A DNA stretch of 64,000 nt, taken from Notospermus geniculatus (lineage: Eukaryota > Nemertea > Pilidiophora > Heteronemertea > Lineidae). Positions 11,822 through 23,796 of this stretch are shown piece by piece. How positions within the stretch are numbered: the first letter of the stretch is position 1; every line of letters begins with the position of its first letter. The position numbers were made by a program, and so were the translations under genes. Location of the stretch: assembly GCA_002633025.1 (NCBI GenBank), contig NMRB01000032.1, positions 701,612 through 765,611 on the forward strand, read 5' to 3'. The notes under the pieces are model-generated. The model saw only the letters and a program-made list of their open reading frames with translations, ran no database searches and had not been told where the DNA came from.

Positions 11822-12070
11822 TTACAAAACAGAGTTTCCTTTATTCCAAATGATGCTGGTACATGTACTTTGAGAGAATCTGCATTGAGGCGAGAGTTCT
11901 GGAATCCGAAGATCAGGTTTCGGGAGCTCATCCTCCACCAGCAAGACAACGTGATCAAAGAACTCCTCAATTATCGCGGTGTCGTACAAATAAACTGCTA
12001 CAGCATCAGAAACGTGGTCCATCCTGATAAAGAATATAACCAGAGCGAGCCATCCCAACCAGAGTTTAAA
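11822..12070 (-). other. Unrecognised coding-like block
   Basis: An open minus-strand frame reads FKLWLGWLALVIFFIR, a possible membrane segment, then an acidic stretch with DTAIIEEFFDHVVLLVEDE and LPKPDLRIPELSP. It looks more protein-like than its surroundings, and its left copy has indels in the same frame, so it may be an exon of a decaying gene or transposon. I do not recognise the family, and the flanking sequence gives no clear splice sites. Confidence 0.35.
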
Positions 12071-12926
12071 TGAAGCTCTTGTCTAATACATAGCGTATAC
12101 GCTATTTGCTCATTAACTGTCCCACGATAGTTTAGCTGGGGCGGATCTGGATGCTTGCGATGTGAAACGTTGCGCTTGGCCACGTTACGGCTAGCAGATA
12201 CCTGTTCGAATCACTGAAGCACGGTGCAGCACAGTTGCGAGCGAATCCTTTTAAATCCATGCGGAAGATACTTTCGGTTTCGGAACGTCCTGCCCTATTA
12301 GCCAGATATGGTGTTGTTGCCTCTGGCTCTTCGTTGATGCCTTAGCACATCAGTCCGAAGAAGAGTAATTTTGGCGACTGACTATCTCAGGTAGCCTAAT
12401 TGCCAGCTATGGACTAGGTGCATGTGCAATACGTTCACAAGTAGACTGCGCTTTTAAACTAACAAGAGACTTTTTACCCAACATGAGTAATGTATGAAGT
12501 TGTTTTTTCCCAGGCTAGGTAGATACTCGTCTAGATTGCCTCGATCACTACAGGAGCGCATAGATAGGCCTACTCGCATTCCCTGCACACCTTTTGGAGG
12601 TTTTTTTCTTCTCTGGCAGCGGAAGATTCCCACAGCAATCGGTATCTTACAAAGAAATCTCCCCTAGATGTCTCTCACACGATTCGACGGGAACTAGGAA
12701 GGGGACTGCTCAGGGGCGTAGCTAGCTTTTATGGCCTATTGACGTTCTCTCATTTTCCTCACATCTGACACCACAATAACTTGGCTTGAAGAGGGGAAAT
12801 GACCTTTCAGAGGAAAAATTTGTTTTGTCTTTTTTCCTCGGGGGGGGGGGGGGCATTTTACCCCTGCCCCCCCCGCCAGCTACGCCCCTGCTGCTGCGGC
12901 AACGGTGACGGCCATGCTGGCACTAA

Positions 12927-13038
12927 CCATCCTGAGAATACCAGAGGTTCTTTGTGGAGCTTGCTCCCTTCGCCACCGCACCTGCATGCAGGGACGGGGA
13001 GGGATCATTAATAACCCCTGATTACCTCAGGATGATGG
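12927..13038. mobile_element. Inverted-repeat MITE, family B
   Basis: Begins ccatcctgagaataccag and ends acctcaggatgatgg, with an internal gcttgctcccttcg. It is related to the better preserved copy at 26619-26718 and to 56654-56735. Present only in block 2, in the stretch missing from block 1. Confidence 0.6.
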
Positions 13039-13116
13039 CAAGGGTGTTTTTCTTCCACAATGGAATCCAGCAAATGTCCAGTCCCCATTTCATTAGGCCG
13101 GGTTTACATAGAGGTA

Positions 13117-13253
13117 AGGCTGAGTTTACATCGAGGCACACGCGACACGAACACGCTGGCGAACAAAGGCTTCACGGGGATGAATCCTTTGTGAAGCCAT
13201 TGTTCACCTGCGTGTTCGTGTCGCGTGTGCTTCGATGTAAACTCAGCCTAAGG
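13117..13253. mobile_element. Hairpin MITE with about 38-bp arms
   Basis: The left arm begins aaggctgagtttacatcgag and continues through cacgcgacacgaacacg. The right arm is its near-perfect reverse complement, ending cgatgtaaactcagcct. The central loop is about 60 bp. A related end (atgtaaactcagcctttg) occurs near 13726. Confidence 0.75.
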
Positions 13254-13278
13254 TGTACGGACATGCTGGCGAAAGCAA

Positions 13279-13502
13279 GGTTCACTGGCACACGGATCCG
13301 ATCCGTTTCCTGTCCGTTTGCCCCTAGTTTTCCGGATACGACAACGCTGAAGTCCGTTTGATAGATTTTTACGGACCTGGACCCATGTTCCCGAAGCCGT
13401 CGTAAGGTTAACGATGTCGTTACGCTATACATTTTACCAGTTTTAACGAAGGCTTCGGGAACATGGGCCCTGAACCGGACCAATTCCGTGTGCCAATGAA
13501 CC
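13279..13502. mobile_element. MITE family A carrying a nested insertion
   Basis: Same element as 6231-6368, with ends ggttcactggcacacgga and tccgtgtgccaatgaacc. It is interrupted at 13380-13468 by a second, unrelated inverted-repeat element. Confidence 0.8.
13380..13468. mobile_element. 89-bp nested inverted-repeat element with 4-bp target duplication
   Basis: Inverted ends cccatgttcccgaagcc and ggcttcgggaacatggg. cctg is duplicated on both sides (13376-13379 and 13469-13472). The uninterrupted site acggacctgaaccgg is seen in the left copy at about 6329-6343, so both the insertion and its target duplication are shown directly. Confidence 0.9.
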
Positions 13503-13528
13503 TTGCTGAACAATGGCCTATAAAGCGT

Positions 13529-13660
13529 GATTCATTGGCGCACAGATCCGGTCTGTTTCCCGTCCGTTTGCCCCTAGTTTTCCGGACACGACAACGCAAA
13601 AGTGAATTTGATCGATTTTTTTAACGGACGAATCGGACAAAATCCGTGTGCCAATGAACC
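13529..13660. mobile_element. Inverted-repeat MITE, family A
   Basis: Block 2 counterpart of 6400-6534; ends gattcattggcgcacag and ccgtgtgccaatgaacc. Confidence 0.7.
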
Positions 13661-15521
13661 CCGCTTTAGAAAGGATTCATGACCATAAATCTTTGTTGCC
13701 AGCGTGTCCGTATACGGCATGCCTCTATGTAAACTCAGCCTTTGTGTCAGGGGATCCATCCTGCAAGTGAAAATACAAAAACCTCTTCAACCGGGCCACT
13801 GTCTTGCAGTATGTAAATGTAATAGAGTTTGTTTGAATGTCCCACGCAGGGACTCCGTGAAGGAAGTGCTGTAATTGAGCCCCCGCGCATGACCTAGATG
13901 CGGGGATGCGCCACGGGAGGAGACGCCGGGGAGGCGGATAACTTTGTGTACTACGAGCTACGAATACGAATAAAACACATGGATGCATCGACTCCTCCCC
14001 CTACAACAACGAGACAGTCTGTTGCAAAGAGCAAGCATTTCCGTCGGCAAAGAAGTATGAACTGGCCTCCCGGGATTGGCCTACCCTTGATGCATGACCG
14101 AGTTAAAATAATGTGCTCGTCAGCAAGTTTTACGTTTCCATCAGCACGGACAGGAGTTGCGCAATCGCCCGGGATCAAGACCTTGGGACGCATCAGTGAC
14201 GTCACACCGCCCACGTACTCGCTGAAGAACACCGCACGTGCACTGACCTAGTTTTGCGCAATCCATTGAGCAACAATGTTTCGCTCTAGTTGCACTACCG
14301 TTGCGGGGGCGTTGGCCTATTTGAGTCCGCCCTTATTTGAGATGTGTCCCCGAGTGGTTTCCTTATGATAGGGTTGAATGGCAGTAGGCCTATGGTGAGT
14401 TCGCGAGCATAGGAATTCTCAAGATTCTGAGGAAATTCACGTGCACATTCTGGAATATTCGATGGAATTTCGATTTTCGGCCGCCATTTTTTGCATCGAT
14501 GCCCTGTGTCACGCACTGTACACAGCGCGTCCCTGTCTCGGCATCCAGAAATATTCGGGGATAACTGGACTTATGAGGTAAGTAGGCCTATGCCTATTAG
14601 GCCGATACTCACACAACGCCGAGGGCTTTGCTACATTTTGCCTATCAAACTTTGGGACTGTATAGATCTAACTGTGGGCTAGCTACACTGCTTGGGGTGT
14701 TGAGGGCTAGGCCCCCTTGATGTGTAGCCAGGTACTGTATTAGCACACGCCTACTGCATAGCGAGTGCAAGGCCGATTTGGACACTGCTGATACATTCAT
14801 TTTGTGTGTGGAGCAATCATCAAACTATTCGACATTCAGGATTTTGATTCAAGGAGGATTCGAAGAGTCACGTCAGAGTAGCCCTTCATTGATTGGATCA
14901 AGGCGGACGATCCTGCTTCTTCCGGGATGGACAGGCGCAGGCCAAGGTAGGGACTTTTTGTGCTCAAACCAGGCCTAGTTTCTGATCCGTCGTCCCGTAG
15001 GCCTATAGGTAGAATTATGATCAAGGGCTTTTCGAACAGAAAAAAATCTGAAAGCCACCACCAAGCAGCGTTTAGGCCCAAGCCCAACCATCATGAAATA
15101 ATTGTCGGCATTTTCCTGTGTTCGAACAATAGAAGGATTACTATGATAAAGTCGTTGTAATCAGCTGTCTGAGTGTCACTATTCTATTGTTACATAGCCT
15201 AGCCAGCCAATAGCAATCCTATTGTGCGTGGTTGTTTTATCCACACAAAAGCCATATTTATGGCACAACTTATAATCCGACCGTAGAAAAGCTTTGTTCC
15301 CAAGGAGCAAAAGGAACAAAGCCTTTGGTACGTCCGTGTGGTCGCGAGCGCGACAATGATCGCGTTTGAGCTTTTTTTTGTGAAAGCGGAGTATCACGAT
15401 GGCGTCGTCTTCCTGTCCCTCTGTCCGCTGGTACGTGCGTCCGCCCGTAAACTTTTGCTTGTCTGCGCGAAACTTCAAACCACTCAAGATTCGGTGGATT
15501 TACGTATAATTTCGTATGATT

Positions 15522-17863
15522 TCACAATGCTTTCCTTTTGAATATACCAGTGACGTGAGTGATGTCTCCAATCACATCTTTAATGTCTTTCCTGTATCGC
15601 TTTCCACCACCAACAACGTACATGTAAAAATTAATAGCATAATTCCAAATCCAAAAACTATAAAAAGTTATAATGGCAACATTAAAAACAGTAAAATTGC
15701 AGACATTTTGCCAATCAAATTTTGCTGCCACCTCAGGAATGGACAGCGCAACTGGTACCAGACGATAAGGACTTGAAGTGATGACGTAAGCAGCACTGAC
15801 GAATATGAGCATGCGTGTTAGGTGTGCTGTCTCTTGTCGCTGCTCCTTTCCAACGCTATGGTGACTTTGTAACATCATCCGGGTTTTTGCCGCGGATCTG
15901 ACTGTCATTATAATGATGATATTTGAAGTGATGATTATCAGAAATGGAAGCACTGTTCCAAAGACGAGTTGGAAATTCCCAGAGAGGAGAATTATTATTC
16001 CAGATGGGTCATTTTCAACGAAGAAAATGAAATTTTCAAGACCTNAAGGGGGGGGGGGGGGGAGAAAACAAATTTTCCCCCAAAAAATTGTTCACAAATT
16101 TTTTTTGGGTTTTTTGGTTAAAAATGGCCTCCAGAGTCATTTTTTACACTCCAAATGCTAAATTAGTCTTCATTCTGCATGAAAATTGCATTTGAAATGT
16201 AAGAAATTAAAGAAGAACACTACTGAAGTGAAAATAGTGATATTTGAAAAAGGTTAGTCTGCAAACTTGAGGGGGGATATACCCTCCTTCAAATTTTTGA
16301 GGAGGGGATCATTCCCCCTCTCCCCCATCTGGCAGAAACACTGGTCGTGGCAGAACGATGGAAAAATGACAATCGTGCATGACAGAACGATGGAAAAACT
16401 ACGCTGGTGACAGAACGATGGAAAACACGATTCTGCCTCGTCACCATTCTGTCAATACAAACATGACGAAGAGAACGAGTTACACCCTCGCTAGCATACC
16501 ACATAAACATTAACATCAAGCCACTGCTTTTATCTCCCAAGAATAATATTCGTGAAATGAGATATTGCAACTGAACGACTTGGTTATCAATAGGCGGCAA
16601 CATTGTATTAGCAATCCTGGACAATAGTATACTATTCCTTTCACAAAGAAATAAACATGGAACCATAGCCTGAATATTTCAGCAGATTTCCACGACAGCG
16701 ACACCTGGTATATGGTGGCCGAAATTCGCCCATTCATTCTCACTTACCAGAAGCAGGATCTTTCACATAATGCAGCGTGAAAATGAGGCTTATATTGGCA
16801 AAAGTGATGAGGAAAGTGCCGACATACACAACTTTCTTTGCTTTTCCTGTGGTGCACATTCGGGGAGCTATCATTGCGAATCGGACCGCCAGGAGGCGGT
16901 CTACTGACATACACGTCAGGTAGAACCCTGAGAGCATCCCACAAGTCATGATCAACACGAGTTCAGCCCTGTGGTGAAGAGATGAAAAATCTTCATTTAC
17001 TTATGGAAGTATTTGATGATGGATTGAAAGGAATTGCGGAAAACAGGATTCGCCTTGAAAAAGTTCATTTATATACCATATATTCGATTCGCCTGAAGCT
17101 TTTTTCATGACTTTTTAAAGGCACACTTCAAATCTAGTGGTAAATCGGCGGGGATCGGGCCATTGTAAGCAGTGTCTATGAACGATAGGTATGAGTGAGA
17201 AGACACTGCGAAAGGAGTGTAGATTCGCCTTGAAAAAGTTCATTTATATACCATATATTCGATTCGCCTGAAGCTTTTTTCGTGACTTTTTAAAGGCACA
17301 CTTCAATCAACTAGTATATCATAGAGCAGTGAGTTACAAGAATTTGAAATTTTCAATGAAGATGTACCACGACACCAGAAGACATAACGAGCAATCGATG
17401 ACTTTTCAACCAATCAGAACGTTTTTCGCCTGCTGTTTTCGGTCGATTACGTGACAATGGGCGACCCGGCACCGAGTCCTACCGGTGAGATTGGGAACTA
17501 ATCTAAGATCTACCACATGGAGTGATTGATGAAGGTAAAGAACAAAACTCACTTGAAGACCGCCACGCGAGATGTCCGAAAGACGTCTGAACCGAACAAC
17601 AGCGGCACGATCACAACAGACACAAGGAGCAGTATCGAATCCGCAACCGCCATGGCAGTCATGTAGACAGACGGAGAGAGGGCCTTGTTCTGCTTCCGGT
17701 TGGCGATGGCCATGATCATCAGGTTGCCTGGGAACCCGAGGATGAAAGGCAACAGTGAAGACCATGTGGCAATCAGGTCGTGGACCGTTTTGTATAGCCG
17801 AGGATCACCGTATCTGCATGGTTTCTCGGTCTTAAATGTTTGGTTTAATACGTTGTCTTCCAT
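15522..17863 (-). CDS. Class A (rhodopsin-like) GPCR copy c, complete
   Basis: Three exons on the minus strand: 17553-17863, 16748-16968, 15522-16042 (1053 nt, 350 aa). Donors are gtgagt and gtaagt; intron phases are 2 and 1. The product should be a seven-pass plasma-membrane receptor. Visible features: N-terminal NQT sequon, TM1 with GFPGN, TM2 with LSPSVYMTAMAVAD, TM3 end MSVDR (VDR for DRY), TM6 with ITSSPYR, TM7 WNYAINFYMY (NFxxY for NPxxY), then GGGKRYRKDI. The NFxxY and short basic tail recall invertebrate neuropeptide-type class A receptors, but no ligand can be inferred. The lone N at 16045 lies in the acceptor, three bases outside exon 3, so the coding sequence is intact. Start ATG at 17863 aligns with copies d and e. 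Confidence 0.88.
17049..17305. repeat. Short direct duplication in GPCR c intron 1
   Basis: The roughly 82-bp stretch beginning ttcgccttgaaaaagttcat occurs at 17049 and again at 17224, separated by about 90 bp of sequence not seen in block 1, where it is single (10285-10368). Confidence 0.8.
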
Positions 17864-18206
17864 GTTTTTTCACTTCCATATGATGCTTCGTTTGCTTCTT
17901 GCTAGATTCCTCCTAGCAAAACTGACTACACTGCTGACCATAGAATGCAGATAGACGTGGTTTGGTATCTTTGTCCAATCGCCAACTTACATGTTACATT
18001 TTCTTTCCTGCCGCGCGCATAACTGACGACTTAAATGTCTAGGTAATATTACAATCTAATAATAAACCGCATCAACATCAAGTTGCGTAAACACCTATAT
18101 GAAGCCTTGCTTTATATAGATTAGAAAATCAAATCAAAGCGACGCCCTAAGTTGTAAAATGATTATGAAAAATGAAAACGTCAAACGAATACAATCATGA
18201 TATCGT

Positions 18207-20480
18207 TCACCTGTCTTTCCTTTTAAAAACTCTTATTACCGGTTCAAGTACGCTTGTAATATCTTTCCGATAACGTTTTCCGCCACCAATGACATACATA
18301 TAAAAATTCACGGCATAATTCCAAATCCACACACTGTAACAACTCATTATAATTGCATTGTATAAAGTAAAATCGCAAATATTTGTGACGTCAAATTGTG
18401 CTGCCACCTCTGGGATAAATAGTGCAACAACGAACAATCTATACGGAATCGAAGTTATGACGTAAGCTAAGCTGACGAAAATCAACAAGCGGGTTAGGTA
18501 TTCAGTTTCGTTTCGTTCCTGTTCAGGTTCTTTACCAGAGCGATGGCAACCTTGTAACATCATCCGGGTCTTCGCTGCGGATCGGACTGTCAGTATGATG
18601 ATTACATTTGAAGTAATTATCATTAAAAATGGAAGGATAGTTCCAAATACGAGCTGAAAGTTTGAAGAGACGAGAGCAATTATGCCTGTTGGATCGTCTT
18701 CCACATAGGAAATGATATTTTCGAGTCCTAAAATGAGAAATGAAAATTTCGACGTTCTGATTCTCGAAGGACGATTTGCCCGTAAGGCGTTTTGCCACCC
18801 GAGGTGACTCCGACCCCTCTACGGTGGCTGGTAAAGGACAGCAATACATGTATTTTTTTAAAAAGTCGGGATCCCGACTTTTAAAATCTCGGGTCCCGAC
18901 TTTTAAAATCTCGGGATCCCGAGTTTTTAATAGCTCACCTGTAGTGAGCTCCTACGATGGTGCAGCGTCCGTCGTCGTCGTCCGTTAGCAGGGCACGTTT
19001 CGTAACCGCTGGGGCTATATTGATCTGAAACATGGTACATATATACCCCTAGGTCATATGACCTATGACACCAAGTTTGGGTCTGATTCGATACACTAGC
19101 TTGGCCACCAGGTGGCAAAAATGAAAACTCAAATTCCAATAATTCCTAAACTAATGTCTGGATCATCTCCAAATTTTCATCATAGGTGCATCTAATGAGG
19201 ATACATGACATGTAACGGATTTTTAATTTTTTGACCTACTTTGCAAGGCCAAGGCCAAGGTTCAAAATTTTGTCATTTGGTGGCACGTTTCGTGGCTATT
19301 TGACCTAATATCTTCTGACTTGGTGTGATCAGGTGTCTGGGTTCCCTCTGTACCTGGAACTCAAGGCTTGCCCGGGAACATTTCGATTTACATTTGTTCT
19401 TCTGATACATTCACACAGGTGAGCACATGGTCCATGGACCATTTCATTAAGTCGCGATCCCGAGATTTTAAAAGTCGGGATTCCGAGTTTTTTAAAATCG
19501 GGATTCCGGACCGATTTTTTAAAAGTCGGAATCCTGACTTTAAAAGTCGGGATCCCGACTTTAAAAAAATATTGATGTCCTTTACCGGCCACCGTACTTT
19601 AAAAGTCGGGATCCCGAGTTTAAAAGTCGGGATACCGACTTTTGAAAAAAAAATTGATGTCCTATACCAGCCACCGTAGCTTCGAGAGTAGACCTACAGA
19701 TAACATTGACATGCAGTCTTACCACTTGCATCATCCTTCACGTAATGCAATGTAAAAATGAGATTGATATTTGCTCCAACGATTAAAAAGGTGCCGACAT
19801 AAACGACTTTCTTTGCCCTTTCTGGAGTGCACATCCTGGGGGCAGCCATCGGGAATCTGACGGCAAGGAGACGGTCGACGGACATAGCGGTCAGGTAGAA
19901 ACCAGAGAGCATCCCACATGTCATGATACATGTCAACTCGGCACTGTTGAGGTATGGGGAAAAAGAAGCCGAGAAATTTGATGTATAGACATTGATGAAG
20001 CTTTTGATTCGGTATTTAAGATGGAGTAGGCCTAGCTGAGAAGCTTGATCTGGACCTAAGATATTAATAAGGCCTTTGGCTTTGACTAGGTTTTGAAAAA
20101 CTGAGAAACTGAGAAATTTGGTTTGGACCTTAGACATTGATAAGGCTTTTGATTCTGTTTTGCAACACTTACATGAAAATCGGCTCCCTAAATGAGGAAA
20201 TAACTTCCGAACCAAAAAATAAGGGCAGAAACAGAACGGAGAGTAGAAGAAGGATAGTATCCACTACAGCCATGGCCATCATGTAGACGGATGGCGAAAG
20301 GGTCTTGTTGTGCTTTCTTGTTGCAATGGCGATGATCATCACATTGCCGGGCAGTCCGAAGATGAAGGGTGGGACTGCGCTGTATGTGGCAAGCAGGTCA
20401 TGAACATCCTTGATGAAATTTGGGTCGCCATATTGGCATGACTTTGTGATGTTAGGTGTTTGAGTGAATGTCTTCTCCAT
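18207..20480 (-). CDS. Class A GPCR copy d, complete
   Basis: Three exons on the minus strand: 20173-20480, 19723-19943, 18207-18727 (1050 nt, 349 aa). Splice sites are GT-AG with the same phases (2, 1) as copy c. I chose the ATG at 20480 (MEKTFTQTPNITK); an in-frame ATG at 20585 exists, but that extension is not in frame in the sister copy e. Visible: N-terminal NIT sequon, TM1 GLPGN (G45-N46), TM2 aspartate at 74, MSVDR ending at 127, TM6 SIPYR, TM7 WNYAVNFYMY, basic tail ending RVFKRKDR. Intron 2 contains a large foldback element (18820-19678). Clearly paralogous to c but more diverged from it than from e. Confidence 0.9.
18820..19678. mobile_element. Foldback element with palindromic tandem units
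   Basis: The outer ends tacggtggctggtaaaggac and its inverse (ending 19596, repeated ending 19678) face each other. Inside each end lie tandem copies of a 21-22 bp unit around gtcgggatcccgac separated by ttttaaaa. The middle, about 500 bp, is non-coding on inspection. It lies in intron 2 of GPCR d; the matching intron of GPCR e (21694-21868) is short and lacks it, so it inserted after the duplication. Confidence 0.8.
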
Positions 20481-20599
20481 TGAAATTTGTAATGTCCTGG
20501 GTTTGTTGAATTCGACTTTGGTCTCTGGGTCACAACTTATGAAGGGCGTATTCGTCGTTTCTTTCTTGGACGCTCTTGTTCCCATTGTTTCCGATGCTT

Positions 20600-21010
20600 T
20601 CTTAGTAATCAGTCAAATTCTTCCTGAGGTACAGCACTCGCCCCCCAAAAAGGGGGTTTTGAGAGAACCATCGATTTGGCTATGTTGCTTCATAGCCCAT
20701 ATACGAGTACTCTATTCGATTATCAACAACAACATGCATGTAATCCTGTTTTAAACTCTGTGACATTAACGGTCGCATGTCTATTCTGGACTGCAGATCG
20801 AAGGCGACGCAAAGACGTGTTCGTCATTGCTATAATTATAGTTCCTTTTGTAATGAATGCAAGAATGTTTTACTTCAGGTAATGCATGCCTTCACTAAGA
20901 GATTGTACATACCTCTTTTTTCGACGTCTCGTCCGTTGTTTGTAGGTCTTTGTACAACCGCTCGCAGCGCCGTCCTGTTGGGATAAAAGGCCATTACTCT
21001 ACAGAAGGTG
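20600..21010. repeat. Upstream part of GPCR d tandem-duplication unit
   Basis: Sequence from about 20690 to 21000 (tcgattatcaacaac, then catgtctattctggact, then ctcgcagcgccg) matches 23320-23750 upstream of GPCR e. Gene and 5' flank were duplicated together. No promoter element is identified with confidence. Confidence 0.65.
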
Positions 21011-21172
21011 GTGATGATGATGATACTTTTTCACTGCAGCACAGTGTCAGAAACTGCAGGAACTCAATTAAAACTTTTCTGATACAGCGCTCATTTAATC
21101 CTTGCAGACCAGTTGTTTAACACATTTATATGAAAAATGAAAACGTCAACGAATAAAATATCATGATATCGT

Positions 21173-22544
21173 TCATTTGTCTTTCCTTTTAAATAATCTT
21201 ATTACAGGTTCAAGTACGCTTGTAATATCTTTCCGATAACGTTTTCCGCCACCAATGACATACATATAAAAATTCACGGCATAATTCCAAATCCACACAC
21301 TGTAACAACTCATTATAATTGCATTATATAAAGTAAAATCGCAAATATCTGTGACGTCAAACTGTGCTGCCACCTCTGGGATGAATAATGAAACAACGAA
21401 CAACCTATACGGAATCGACGTTATGACGTAAGCTAAGCTGACGAAAATCAACAAGCGGGTTAGGTATTCCGTTTCGTTTCGTTCCTGTTCCGGTTCTTTA
21501 CCGGAGCTATGGCGACCTTGTAACATCATCCGTGTCTTCACTGCGGATCGGACTGTCAGTATGATGATTATATTTGAACTAATTATCATTAAAAATGGAA
21601 GTATAGTTCCAAATACGAGCTGAAAGTTTGTAGAGACGAGAGCAATTATGCCTGTTGTGTCGTCTTCCACATAGAAGATGATATTTTCGAGTCCTAAAAC
21701 GAAAAATGAAAATTAGGCCTACTTCCGGATGTTCGGACAGTCTGATTCTCGAAAGGTGATTTGCCCACAACGACGTTTTGCCATCTTGGTGACTCTGACC
21801 CCAAATGATGCAACACAGTCATTGCATTACTTCACTAACCTGCAGATAACATTCAGATGCAGTCTTACCACTTGCATCATCCTTCACGTAATGCAATGTA
21901 AAAATGAGATTGATATTTGCTCCAACGATTAGAAATGTGCCGACATAAACGACTTTCTTTGCCCTTTCTGGGGTGCACATCCTGGGGGCAGCCATCGGGC
22001 ATCTGACGGCAAGCAGACGGTCGACGGACATAGCGGTCAGGTAGAAACCAGAGAGCATCCCACATGTCATGATACATGTCAACTCGGCACTGGTGAGGTG
22101 TAGGAAAAAAAGAAGCAGAGAAATTTCATGTATGAAGCTTTTGATATGGTATTTCAAATGGAGTAGGCCTAGCTGAGAGGTTTGATTTGGATCTTAGACA
22201 TTGATTAGGCTTTTGACTCGGTTTTGCAAAACTTACATAAAGATTGGCTTCCTAAACGAGGAAATAACTTCCGAACCAAAAAATAAGGGCAGAAACAGAA
22301 CGGAGAGTAGAAGAAGGATAGAATCCACTACAGCCATGGCCATCATGTAGACGGATGGCGAAAGGGTCTTGTTGTGTTTTCGGGTTGCAATGGCGATGAT
22401 CATCACATTGCCGGGCAGTCCGAAGATGAAGGGTGGGACTGCGCTGTATGTGGCAAGCAGGTCATGAACATCCTTGATGAAATGTGGGTCGCCATATTGG
22501 CATGGCTTTGTGATGTTAGGTGTTTGAGTGAATGTCTTCTCCAT
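21173..22544 (-). CDS. Class A GPCR copy e, complete
   Basis: Three exons on the minus strand: 22237-22544, 21869-22089, 21173-21693 (1050 nt, 349 aa). Exon lengths are identical to copy d and the proteins differ at only a few dozen residues or fewer, so this is a recent tandem duplicate. The same hallmarks are present: NIT sequon, GLPGN, MSVDR, SIPYR, WNYAVNFYMY, C-terminal FKRKDK. Introns are short (147 and 175 bp). Start ATG at 22544; upstream of it the frame seen in copy d is broken, which supports this shorter start for both. Confidence 0.9.
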
Positions 22545-23796
22545 TGAAATTTGTAATGTCCTGGGTGTGTTGAATTCGAGTTTGGTCTCTGGGTCACATC
22601 TTATGAAGGGCGTATTCGTCGTTCCTTTCTCGGACGCTCTTGTTTCCCATTGTTTCCGATGCTTTCTTAGTAATCAGTCAAATTCTTCCAGAGGTAATCA
22701 GTGGTTCTTAGCACTCGCTCCCAAAAAAGGAGGTTTTGAGAGAACCATTGATTTGGCTATAAACCTCATGGTCAATCTCCTATCATCTCATGTGTTTATT
22801 GTTTCAACTCGTTGGTTTCCAGGTGTAGCCGGTCAATGAGGCGATATTGATGAATGTGGTTATCGTGAATCCAAGTAATCGGGAAATTCCACCAGCAATG
22901 ACAAATGACGCTGTTGTTTCCGATGTTTCCCCTTGTTTCCGATGCTTTCTTAGTCAGTCAGACTCTTGCAGAGGTAATCATTGGTTCTTAGCATTTGCTC
23001 CCCAAATAGGGGCGTTATGCAGAGAAACAAAGATTAGGCCAACCTCATGGTCAATCTCATCTCATCTCATCTCATAGGTGTTGTTTGAACTCGTTTGTGT
23101 CCAGGTGCAGAAAGGTAAATGCGGTGATGAATGTGGTCATCCAAGTATTATCGGGGAATTCCACCAACCAGCAATGACAAATGACAGACCACGATGAATC
23201 CCCCAAAATGAAGATTAGTCACAACAGGCAAACCTAACCACCAAAATGTCAGGCACATTGAACAACTCTGTGTGATATAACAATTGTTTCATATATTCCG
23301 TACATATTACAGATATTCGATTATCAACAACATTCCTTTTTAAACCTCATATCAAACACATGTCTATTCTGGACTGGAGAAAGGCTAGGAGAGACGTGTT
23401 CGTCAGTGTTATAATAATAGTCCGTTTGTAATGCAGCAAGAATATGTATTTCACTACAGTGTTGCTGAATGCATACTAAAATAGGCCCTACAGGGCTATC
23501 AGCTTTTTCTCGTGGTCGTACGTAGCAGTTCATCGGTAGGCCTAATGTTGGTGAACCAGAATGTCCTATTTTACAGGGAATTGTCACTATCTGTTGCACA
23601 TTCGTTCCCCACTCAATGGGGGACCTGCAAACTACCGCCACCTGGAAGCGCTGTGAGCGGTTGTACCTCATTTTTCGACGTTTCGTCCCTTGTTTGTAGC
23701 GTCTTTGTACCGCTCGCAGCGCCGCCCTGTTGGGATGAAATGTCATTTGTCTACATTAGATGCTATTGATATAGGCCTGACATTTGTGTCTTCTCG
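22545..23796. other. Duplicated flank between GPCR e and FReD gene F1
   Basis: Contains two related stretches around ggttcttagcactcgctccc (22710) and ggttcttagcatttgctccc (22985), the latter probably decayed family B repeats. It also holds the counterpart of the GPCR d flank (23320-23750). No gene seen. Confidence 0.5.

Larger units (their letters stand above)
11749..17708. repeat. Segmental duplication, right copy (block 2)
   Basis: Collinear with 5117-10819. It carries the complete GPCR copy c. It has extra sequence at 12854-13278, an 89-bp nested insertion at 13380-13468 and a short internal tandem duplication at 17049-17305. It lacks the TA element of block 1. Its left edge is the N at 11748, which fuses it to the middle of a GPCR exon. 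Confidence 0.9.

Noticed and set aside
20481-20585. N-terminal extension of GPCR d from the upstream ATG
   Set aside because: In the sister gene e the corresponding upstream frame reaches a stop, while the start at MEKTFTQ is conserved.
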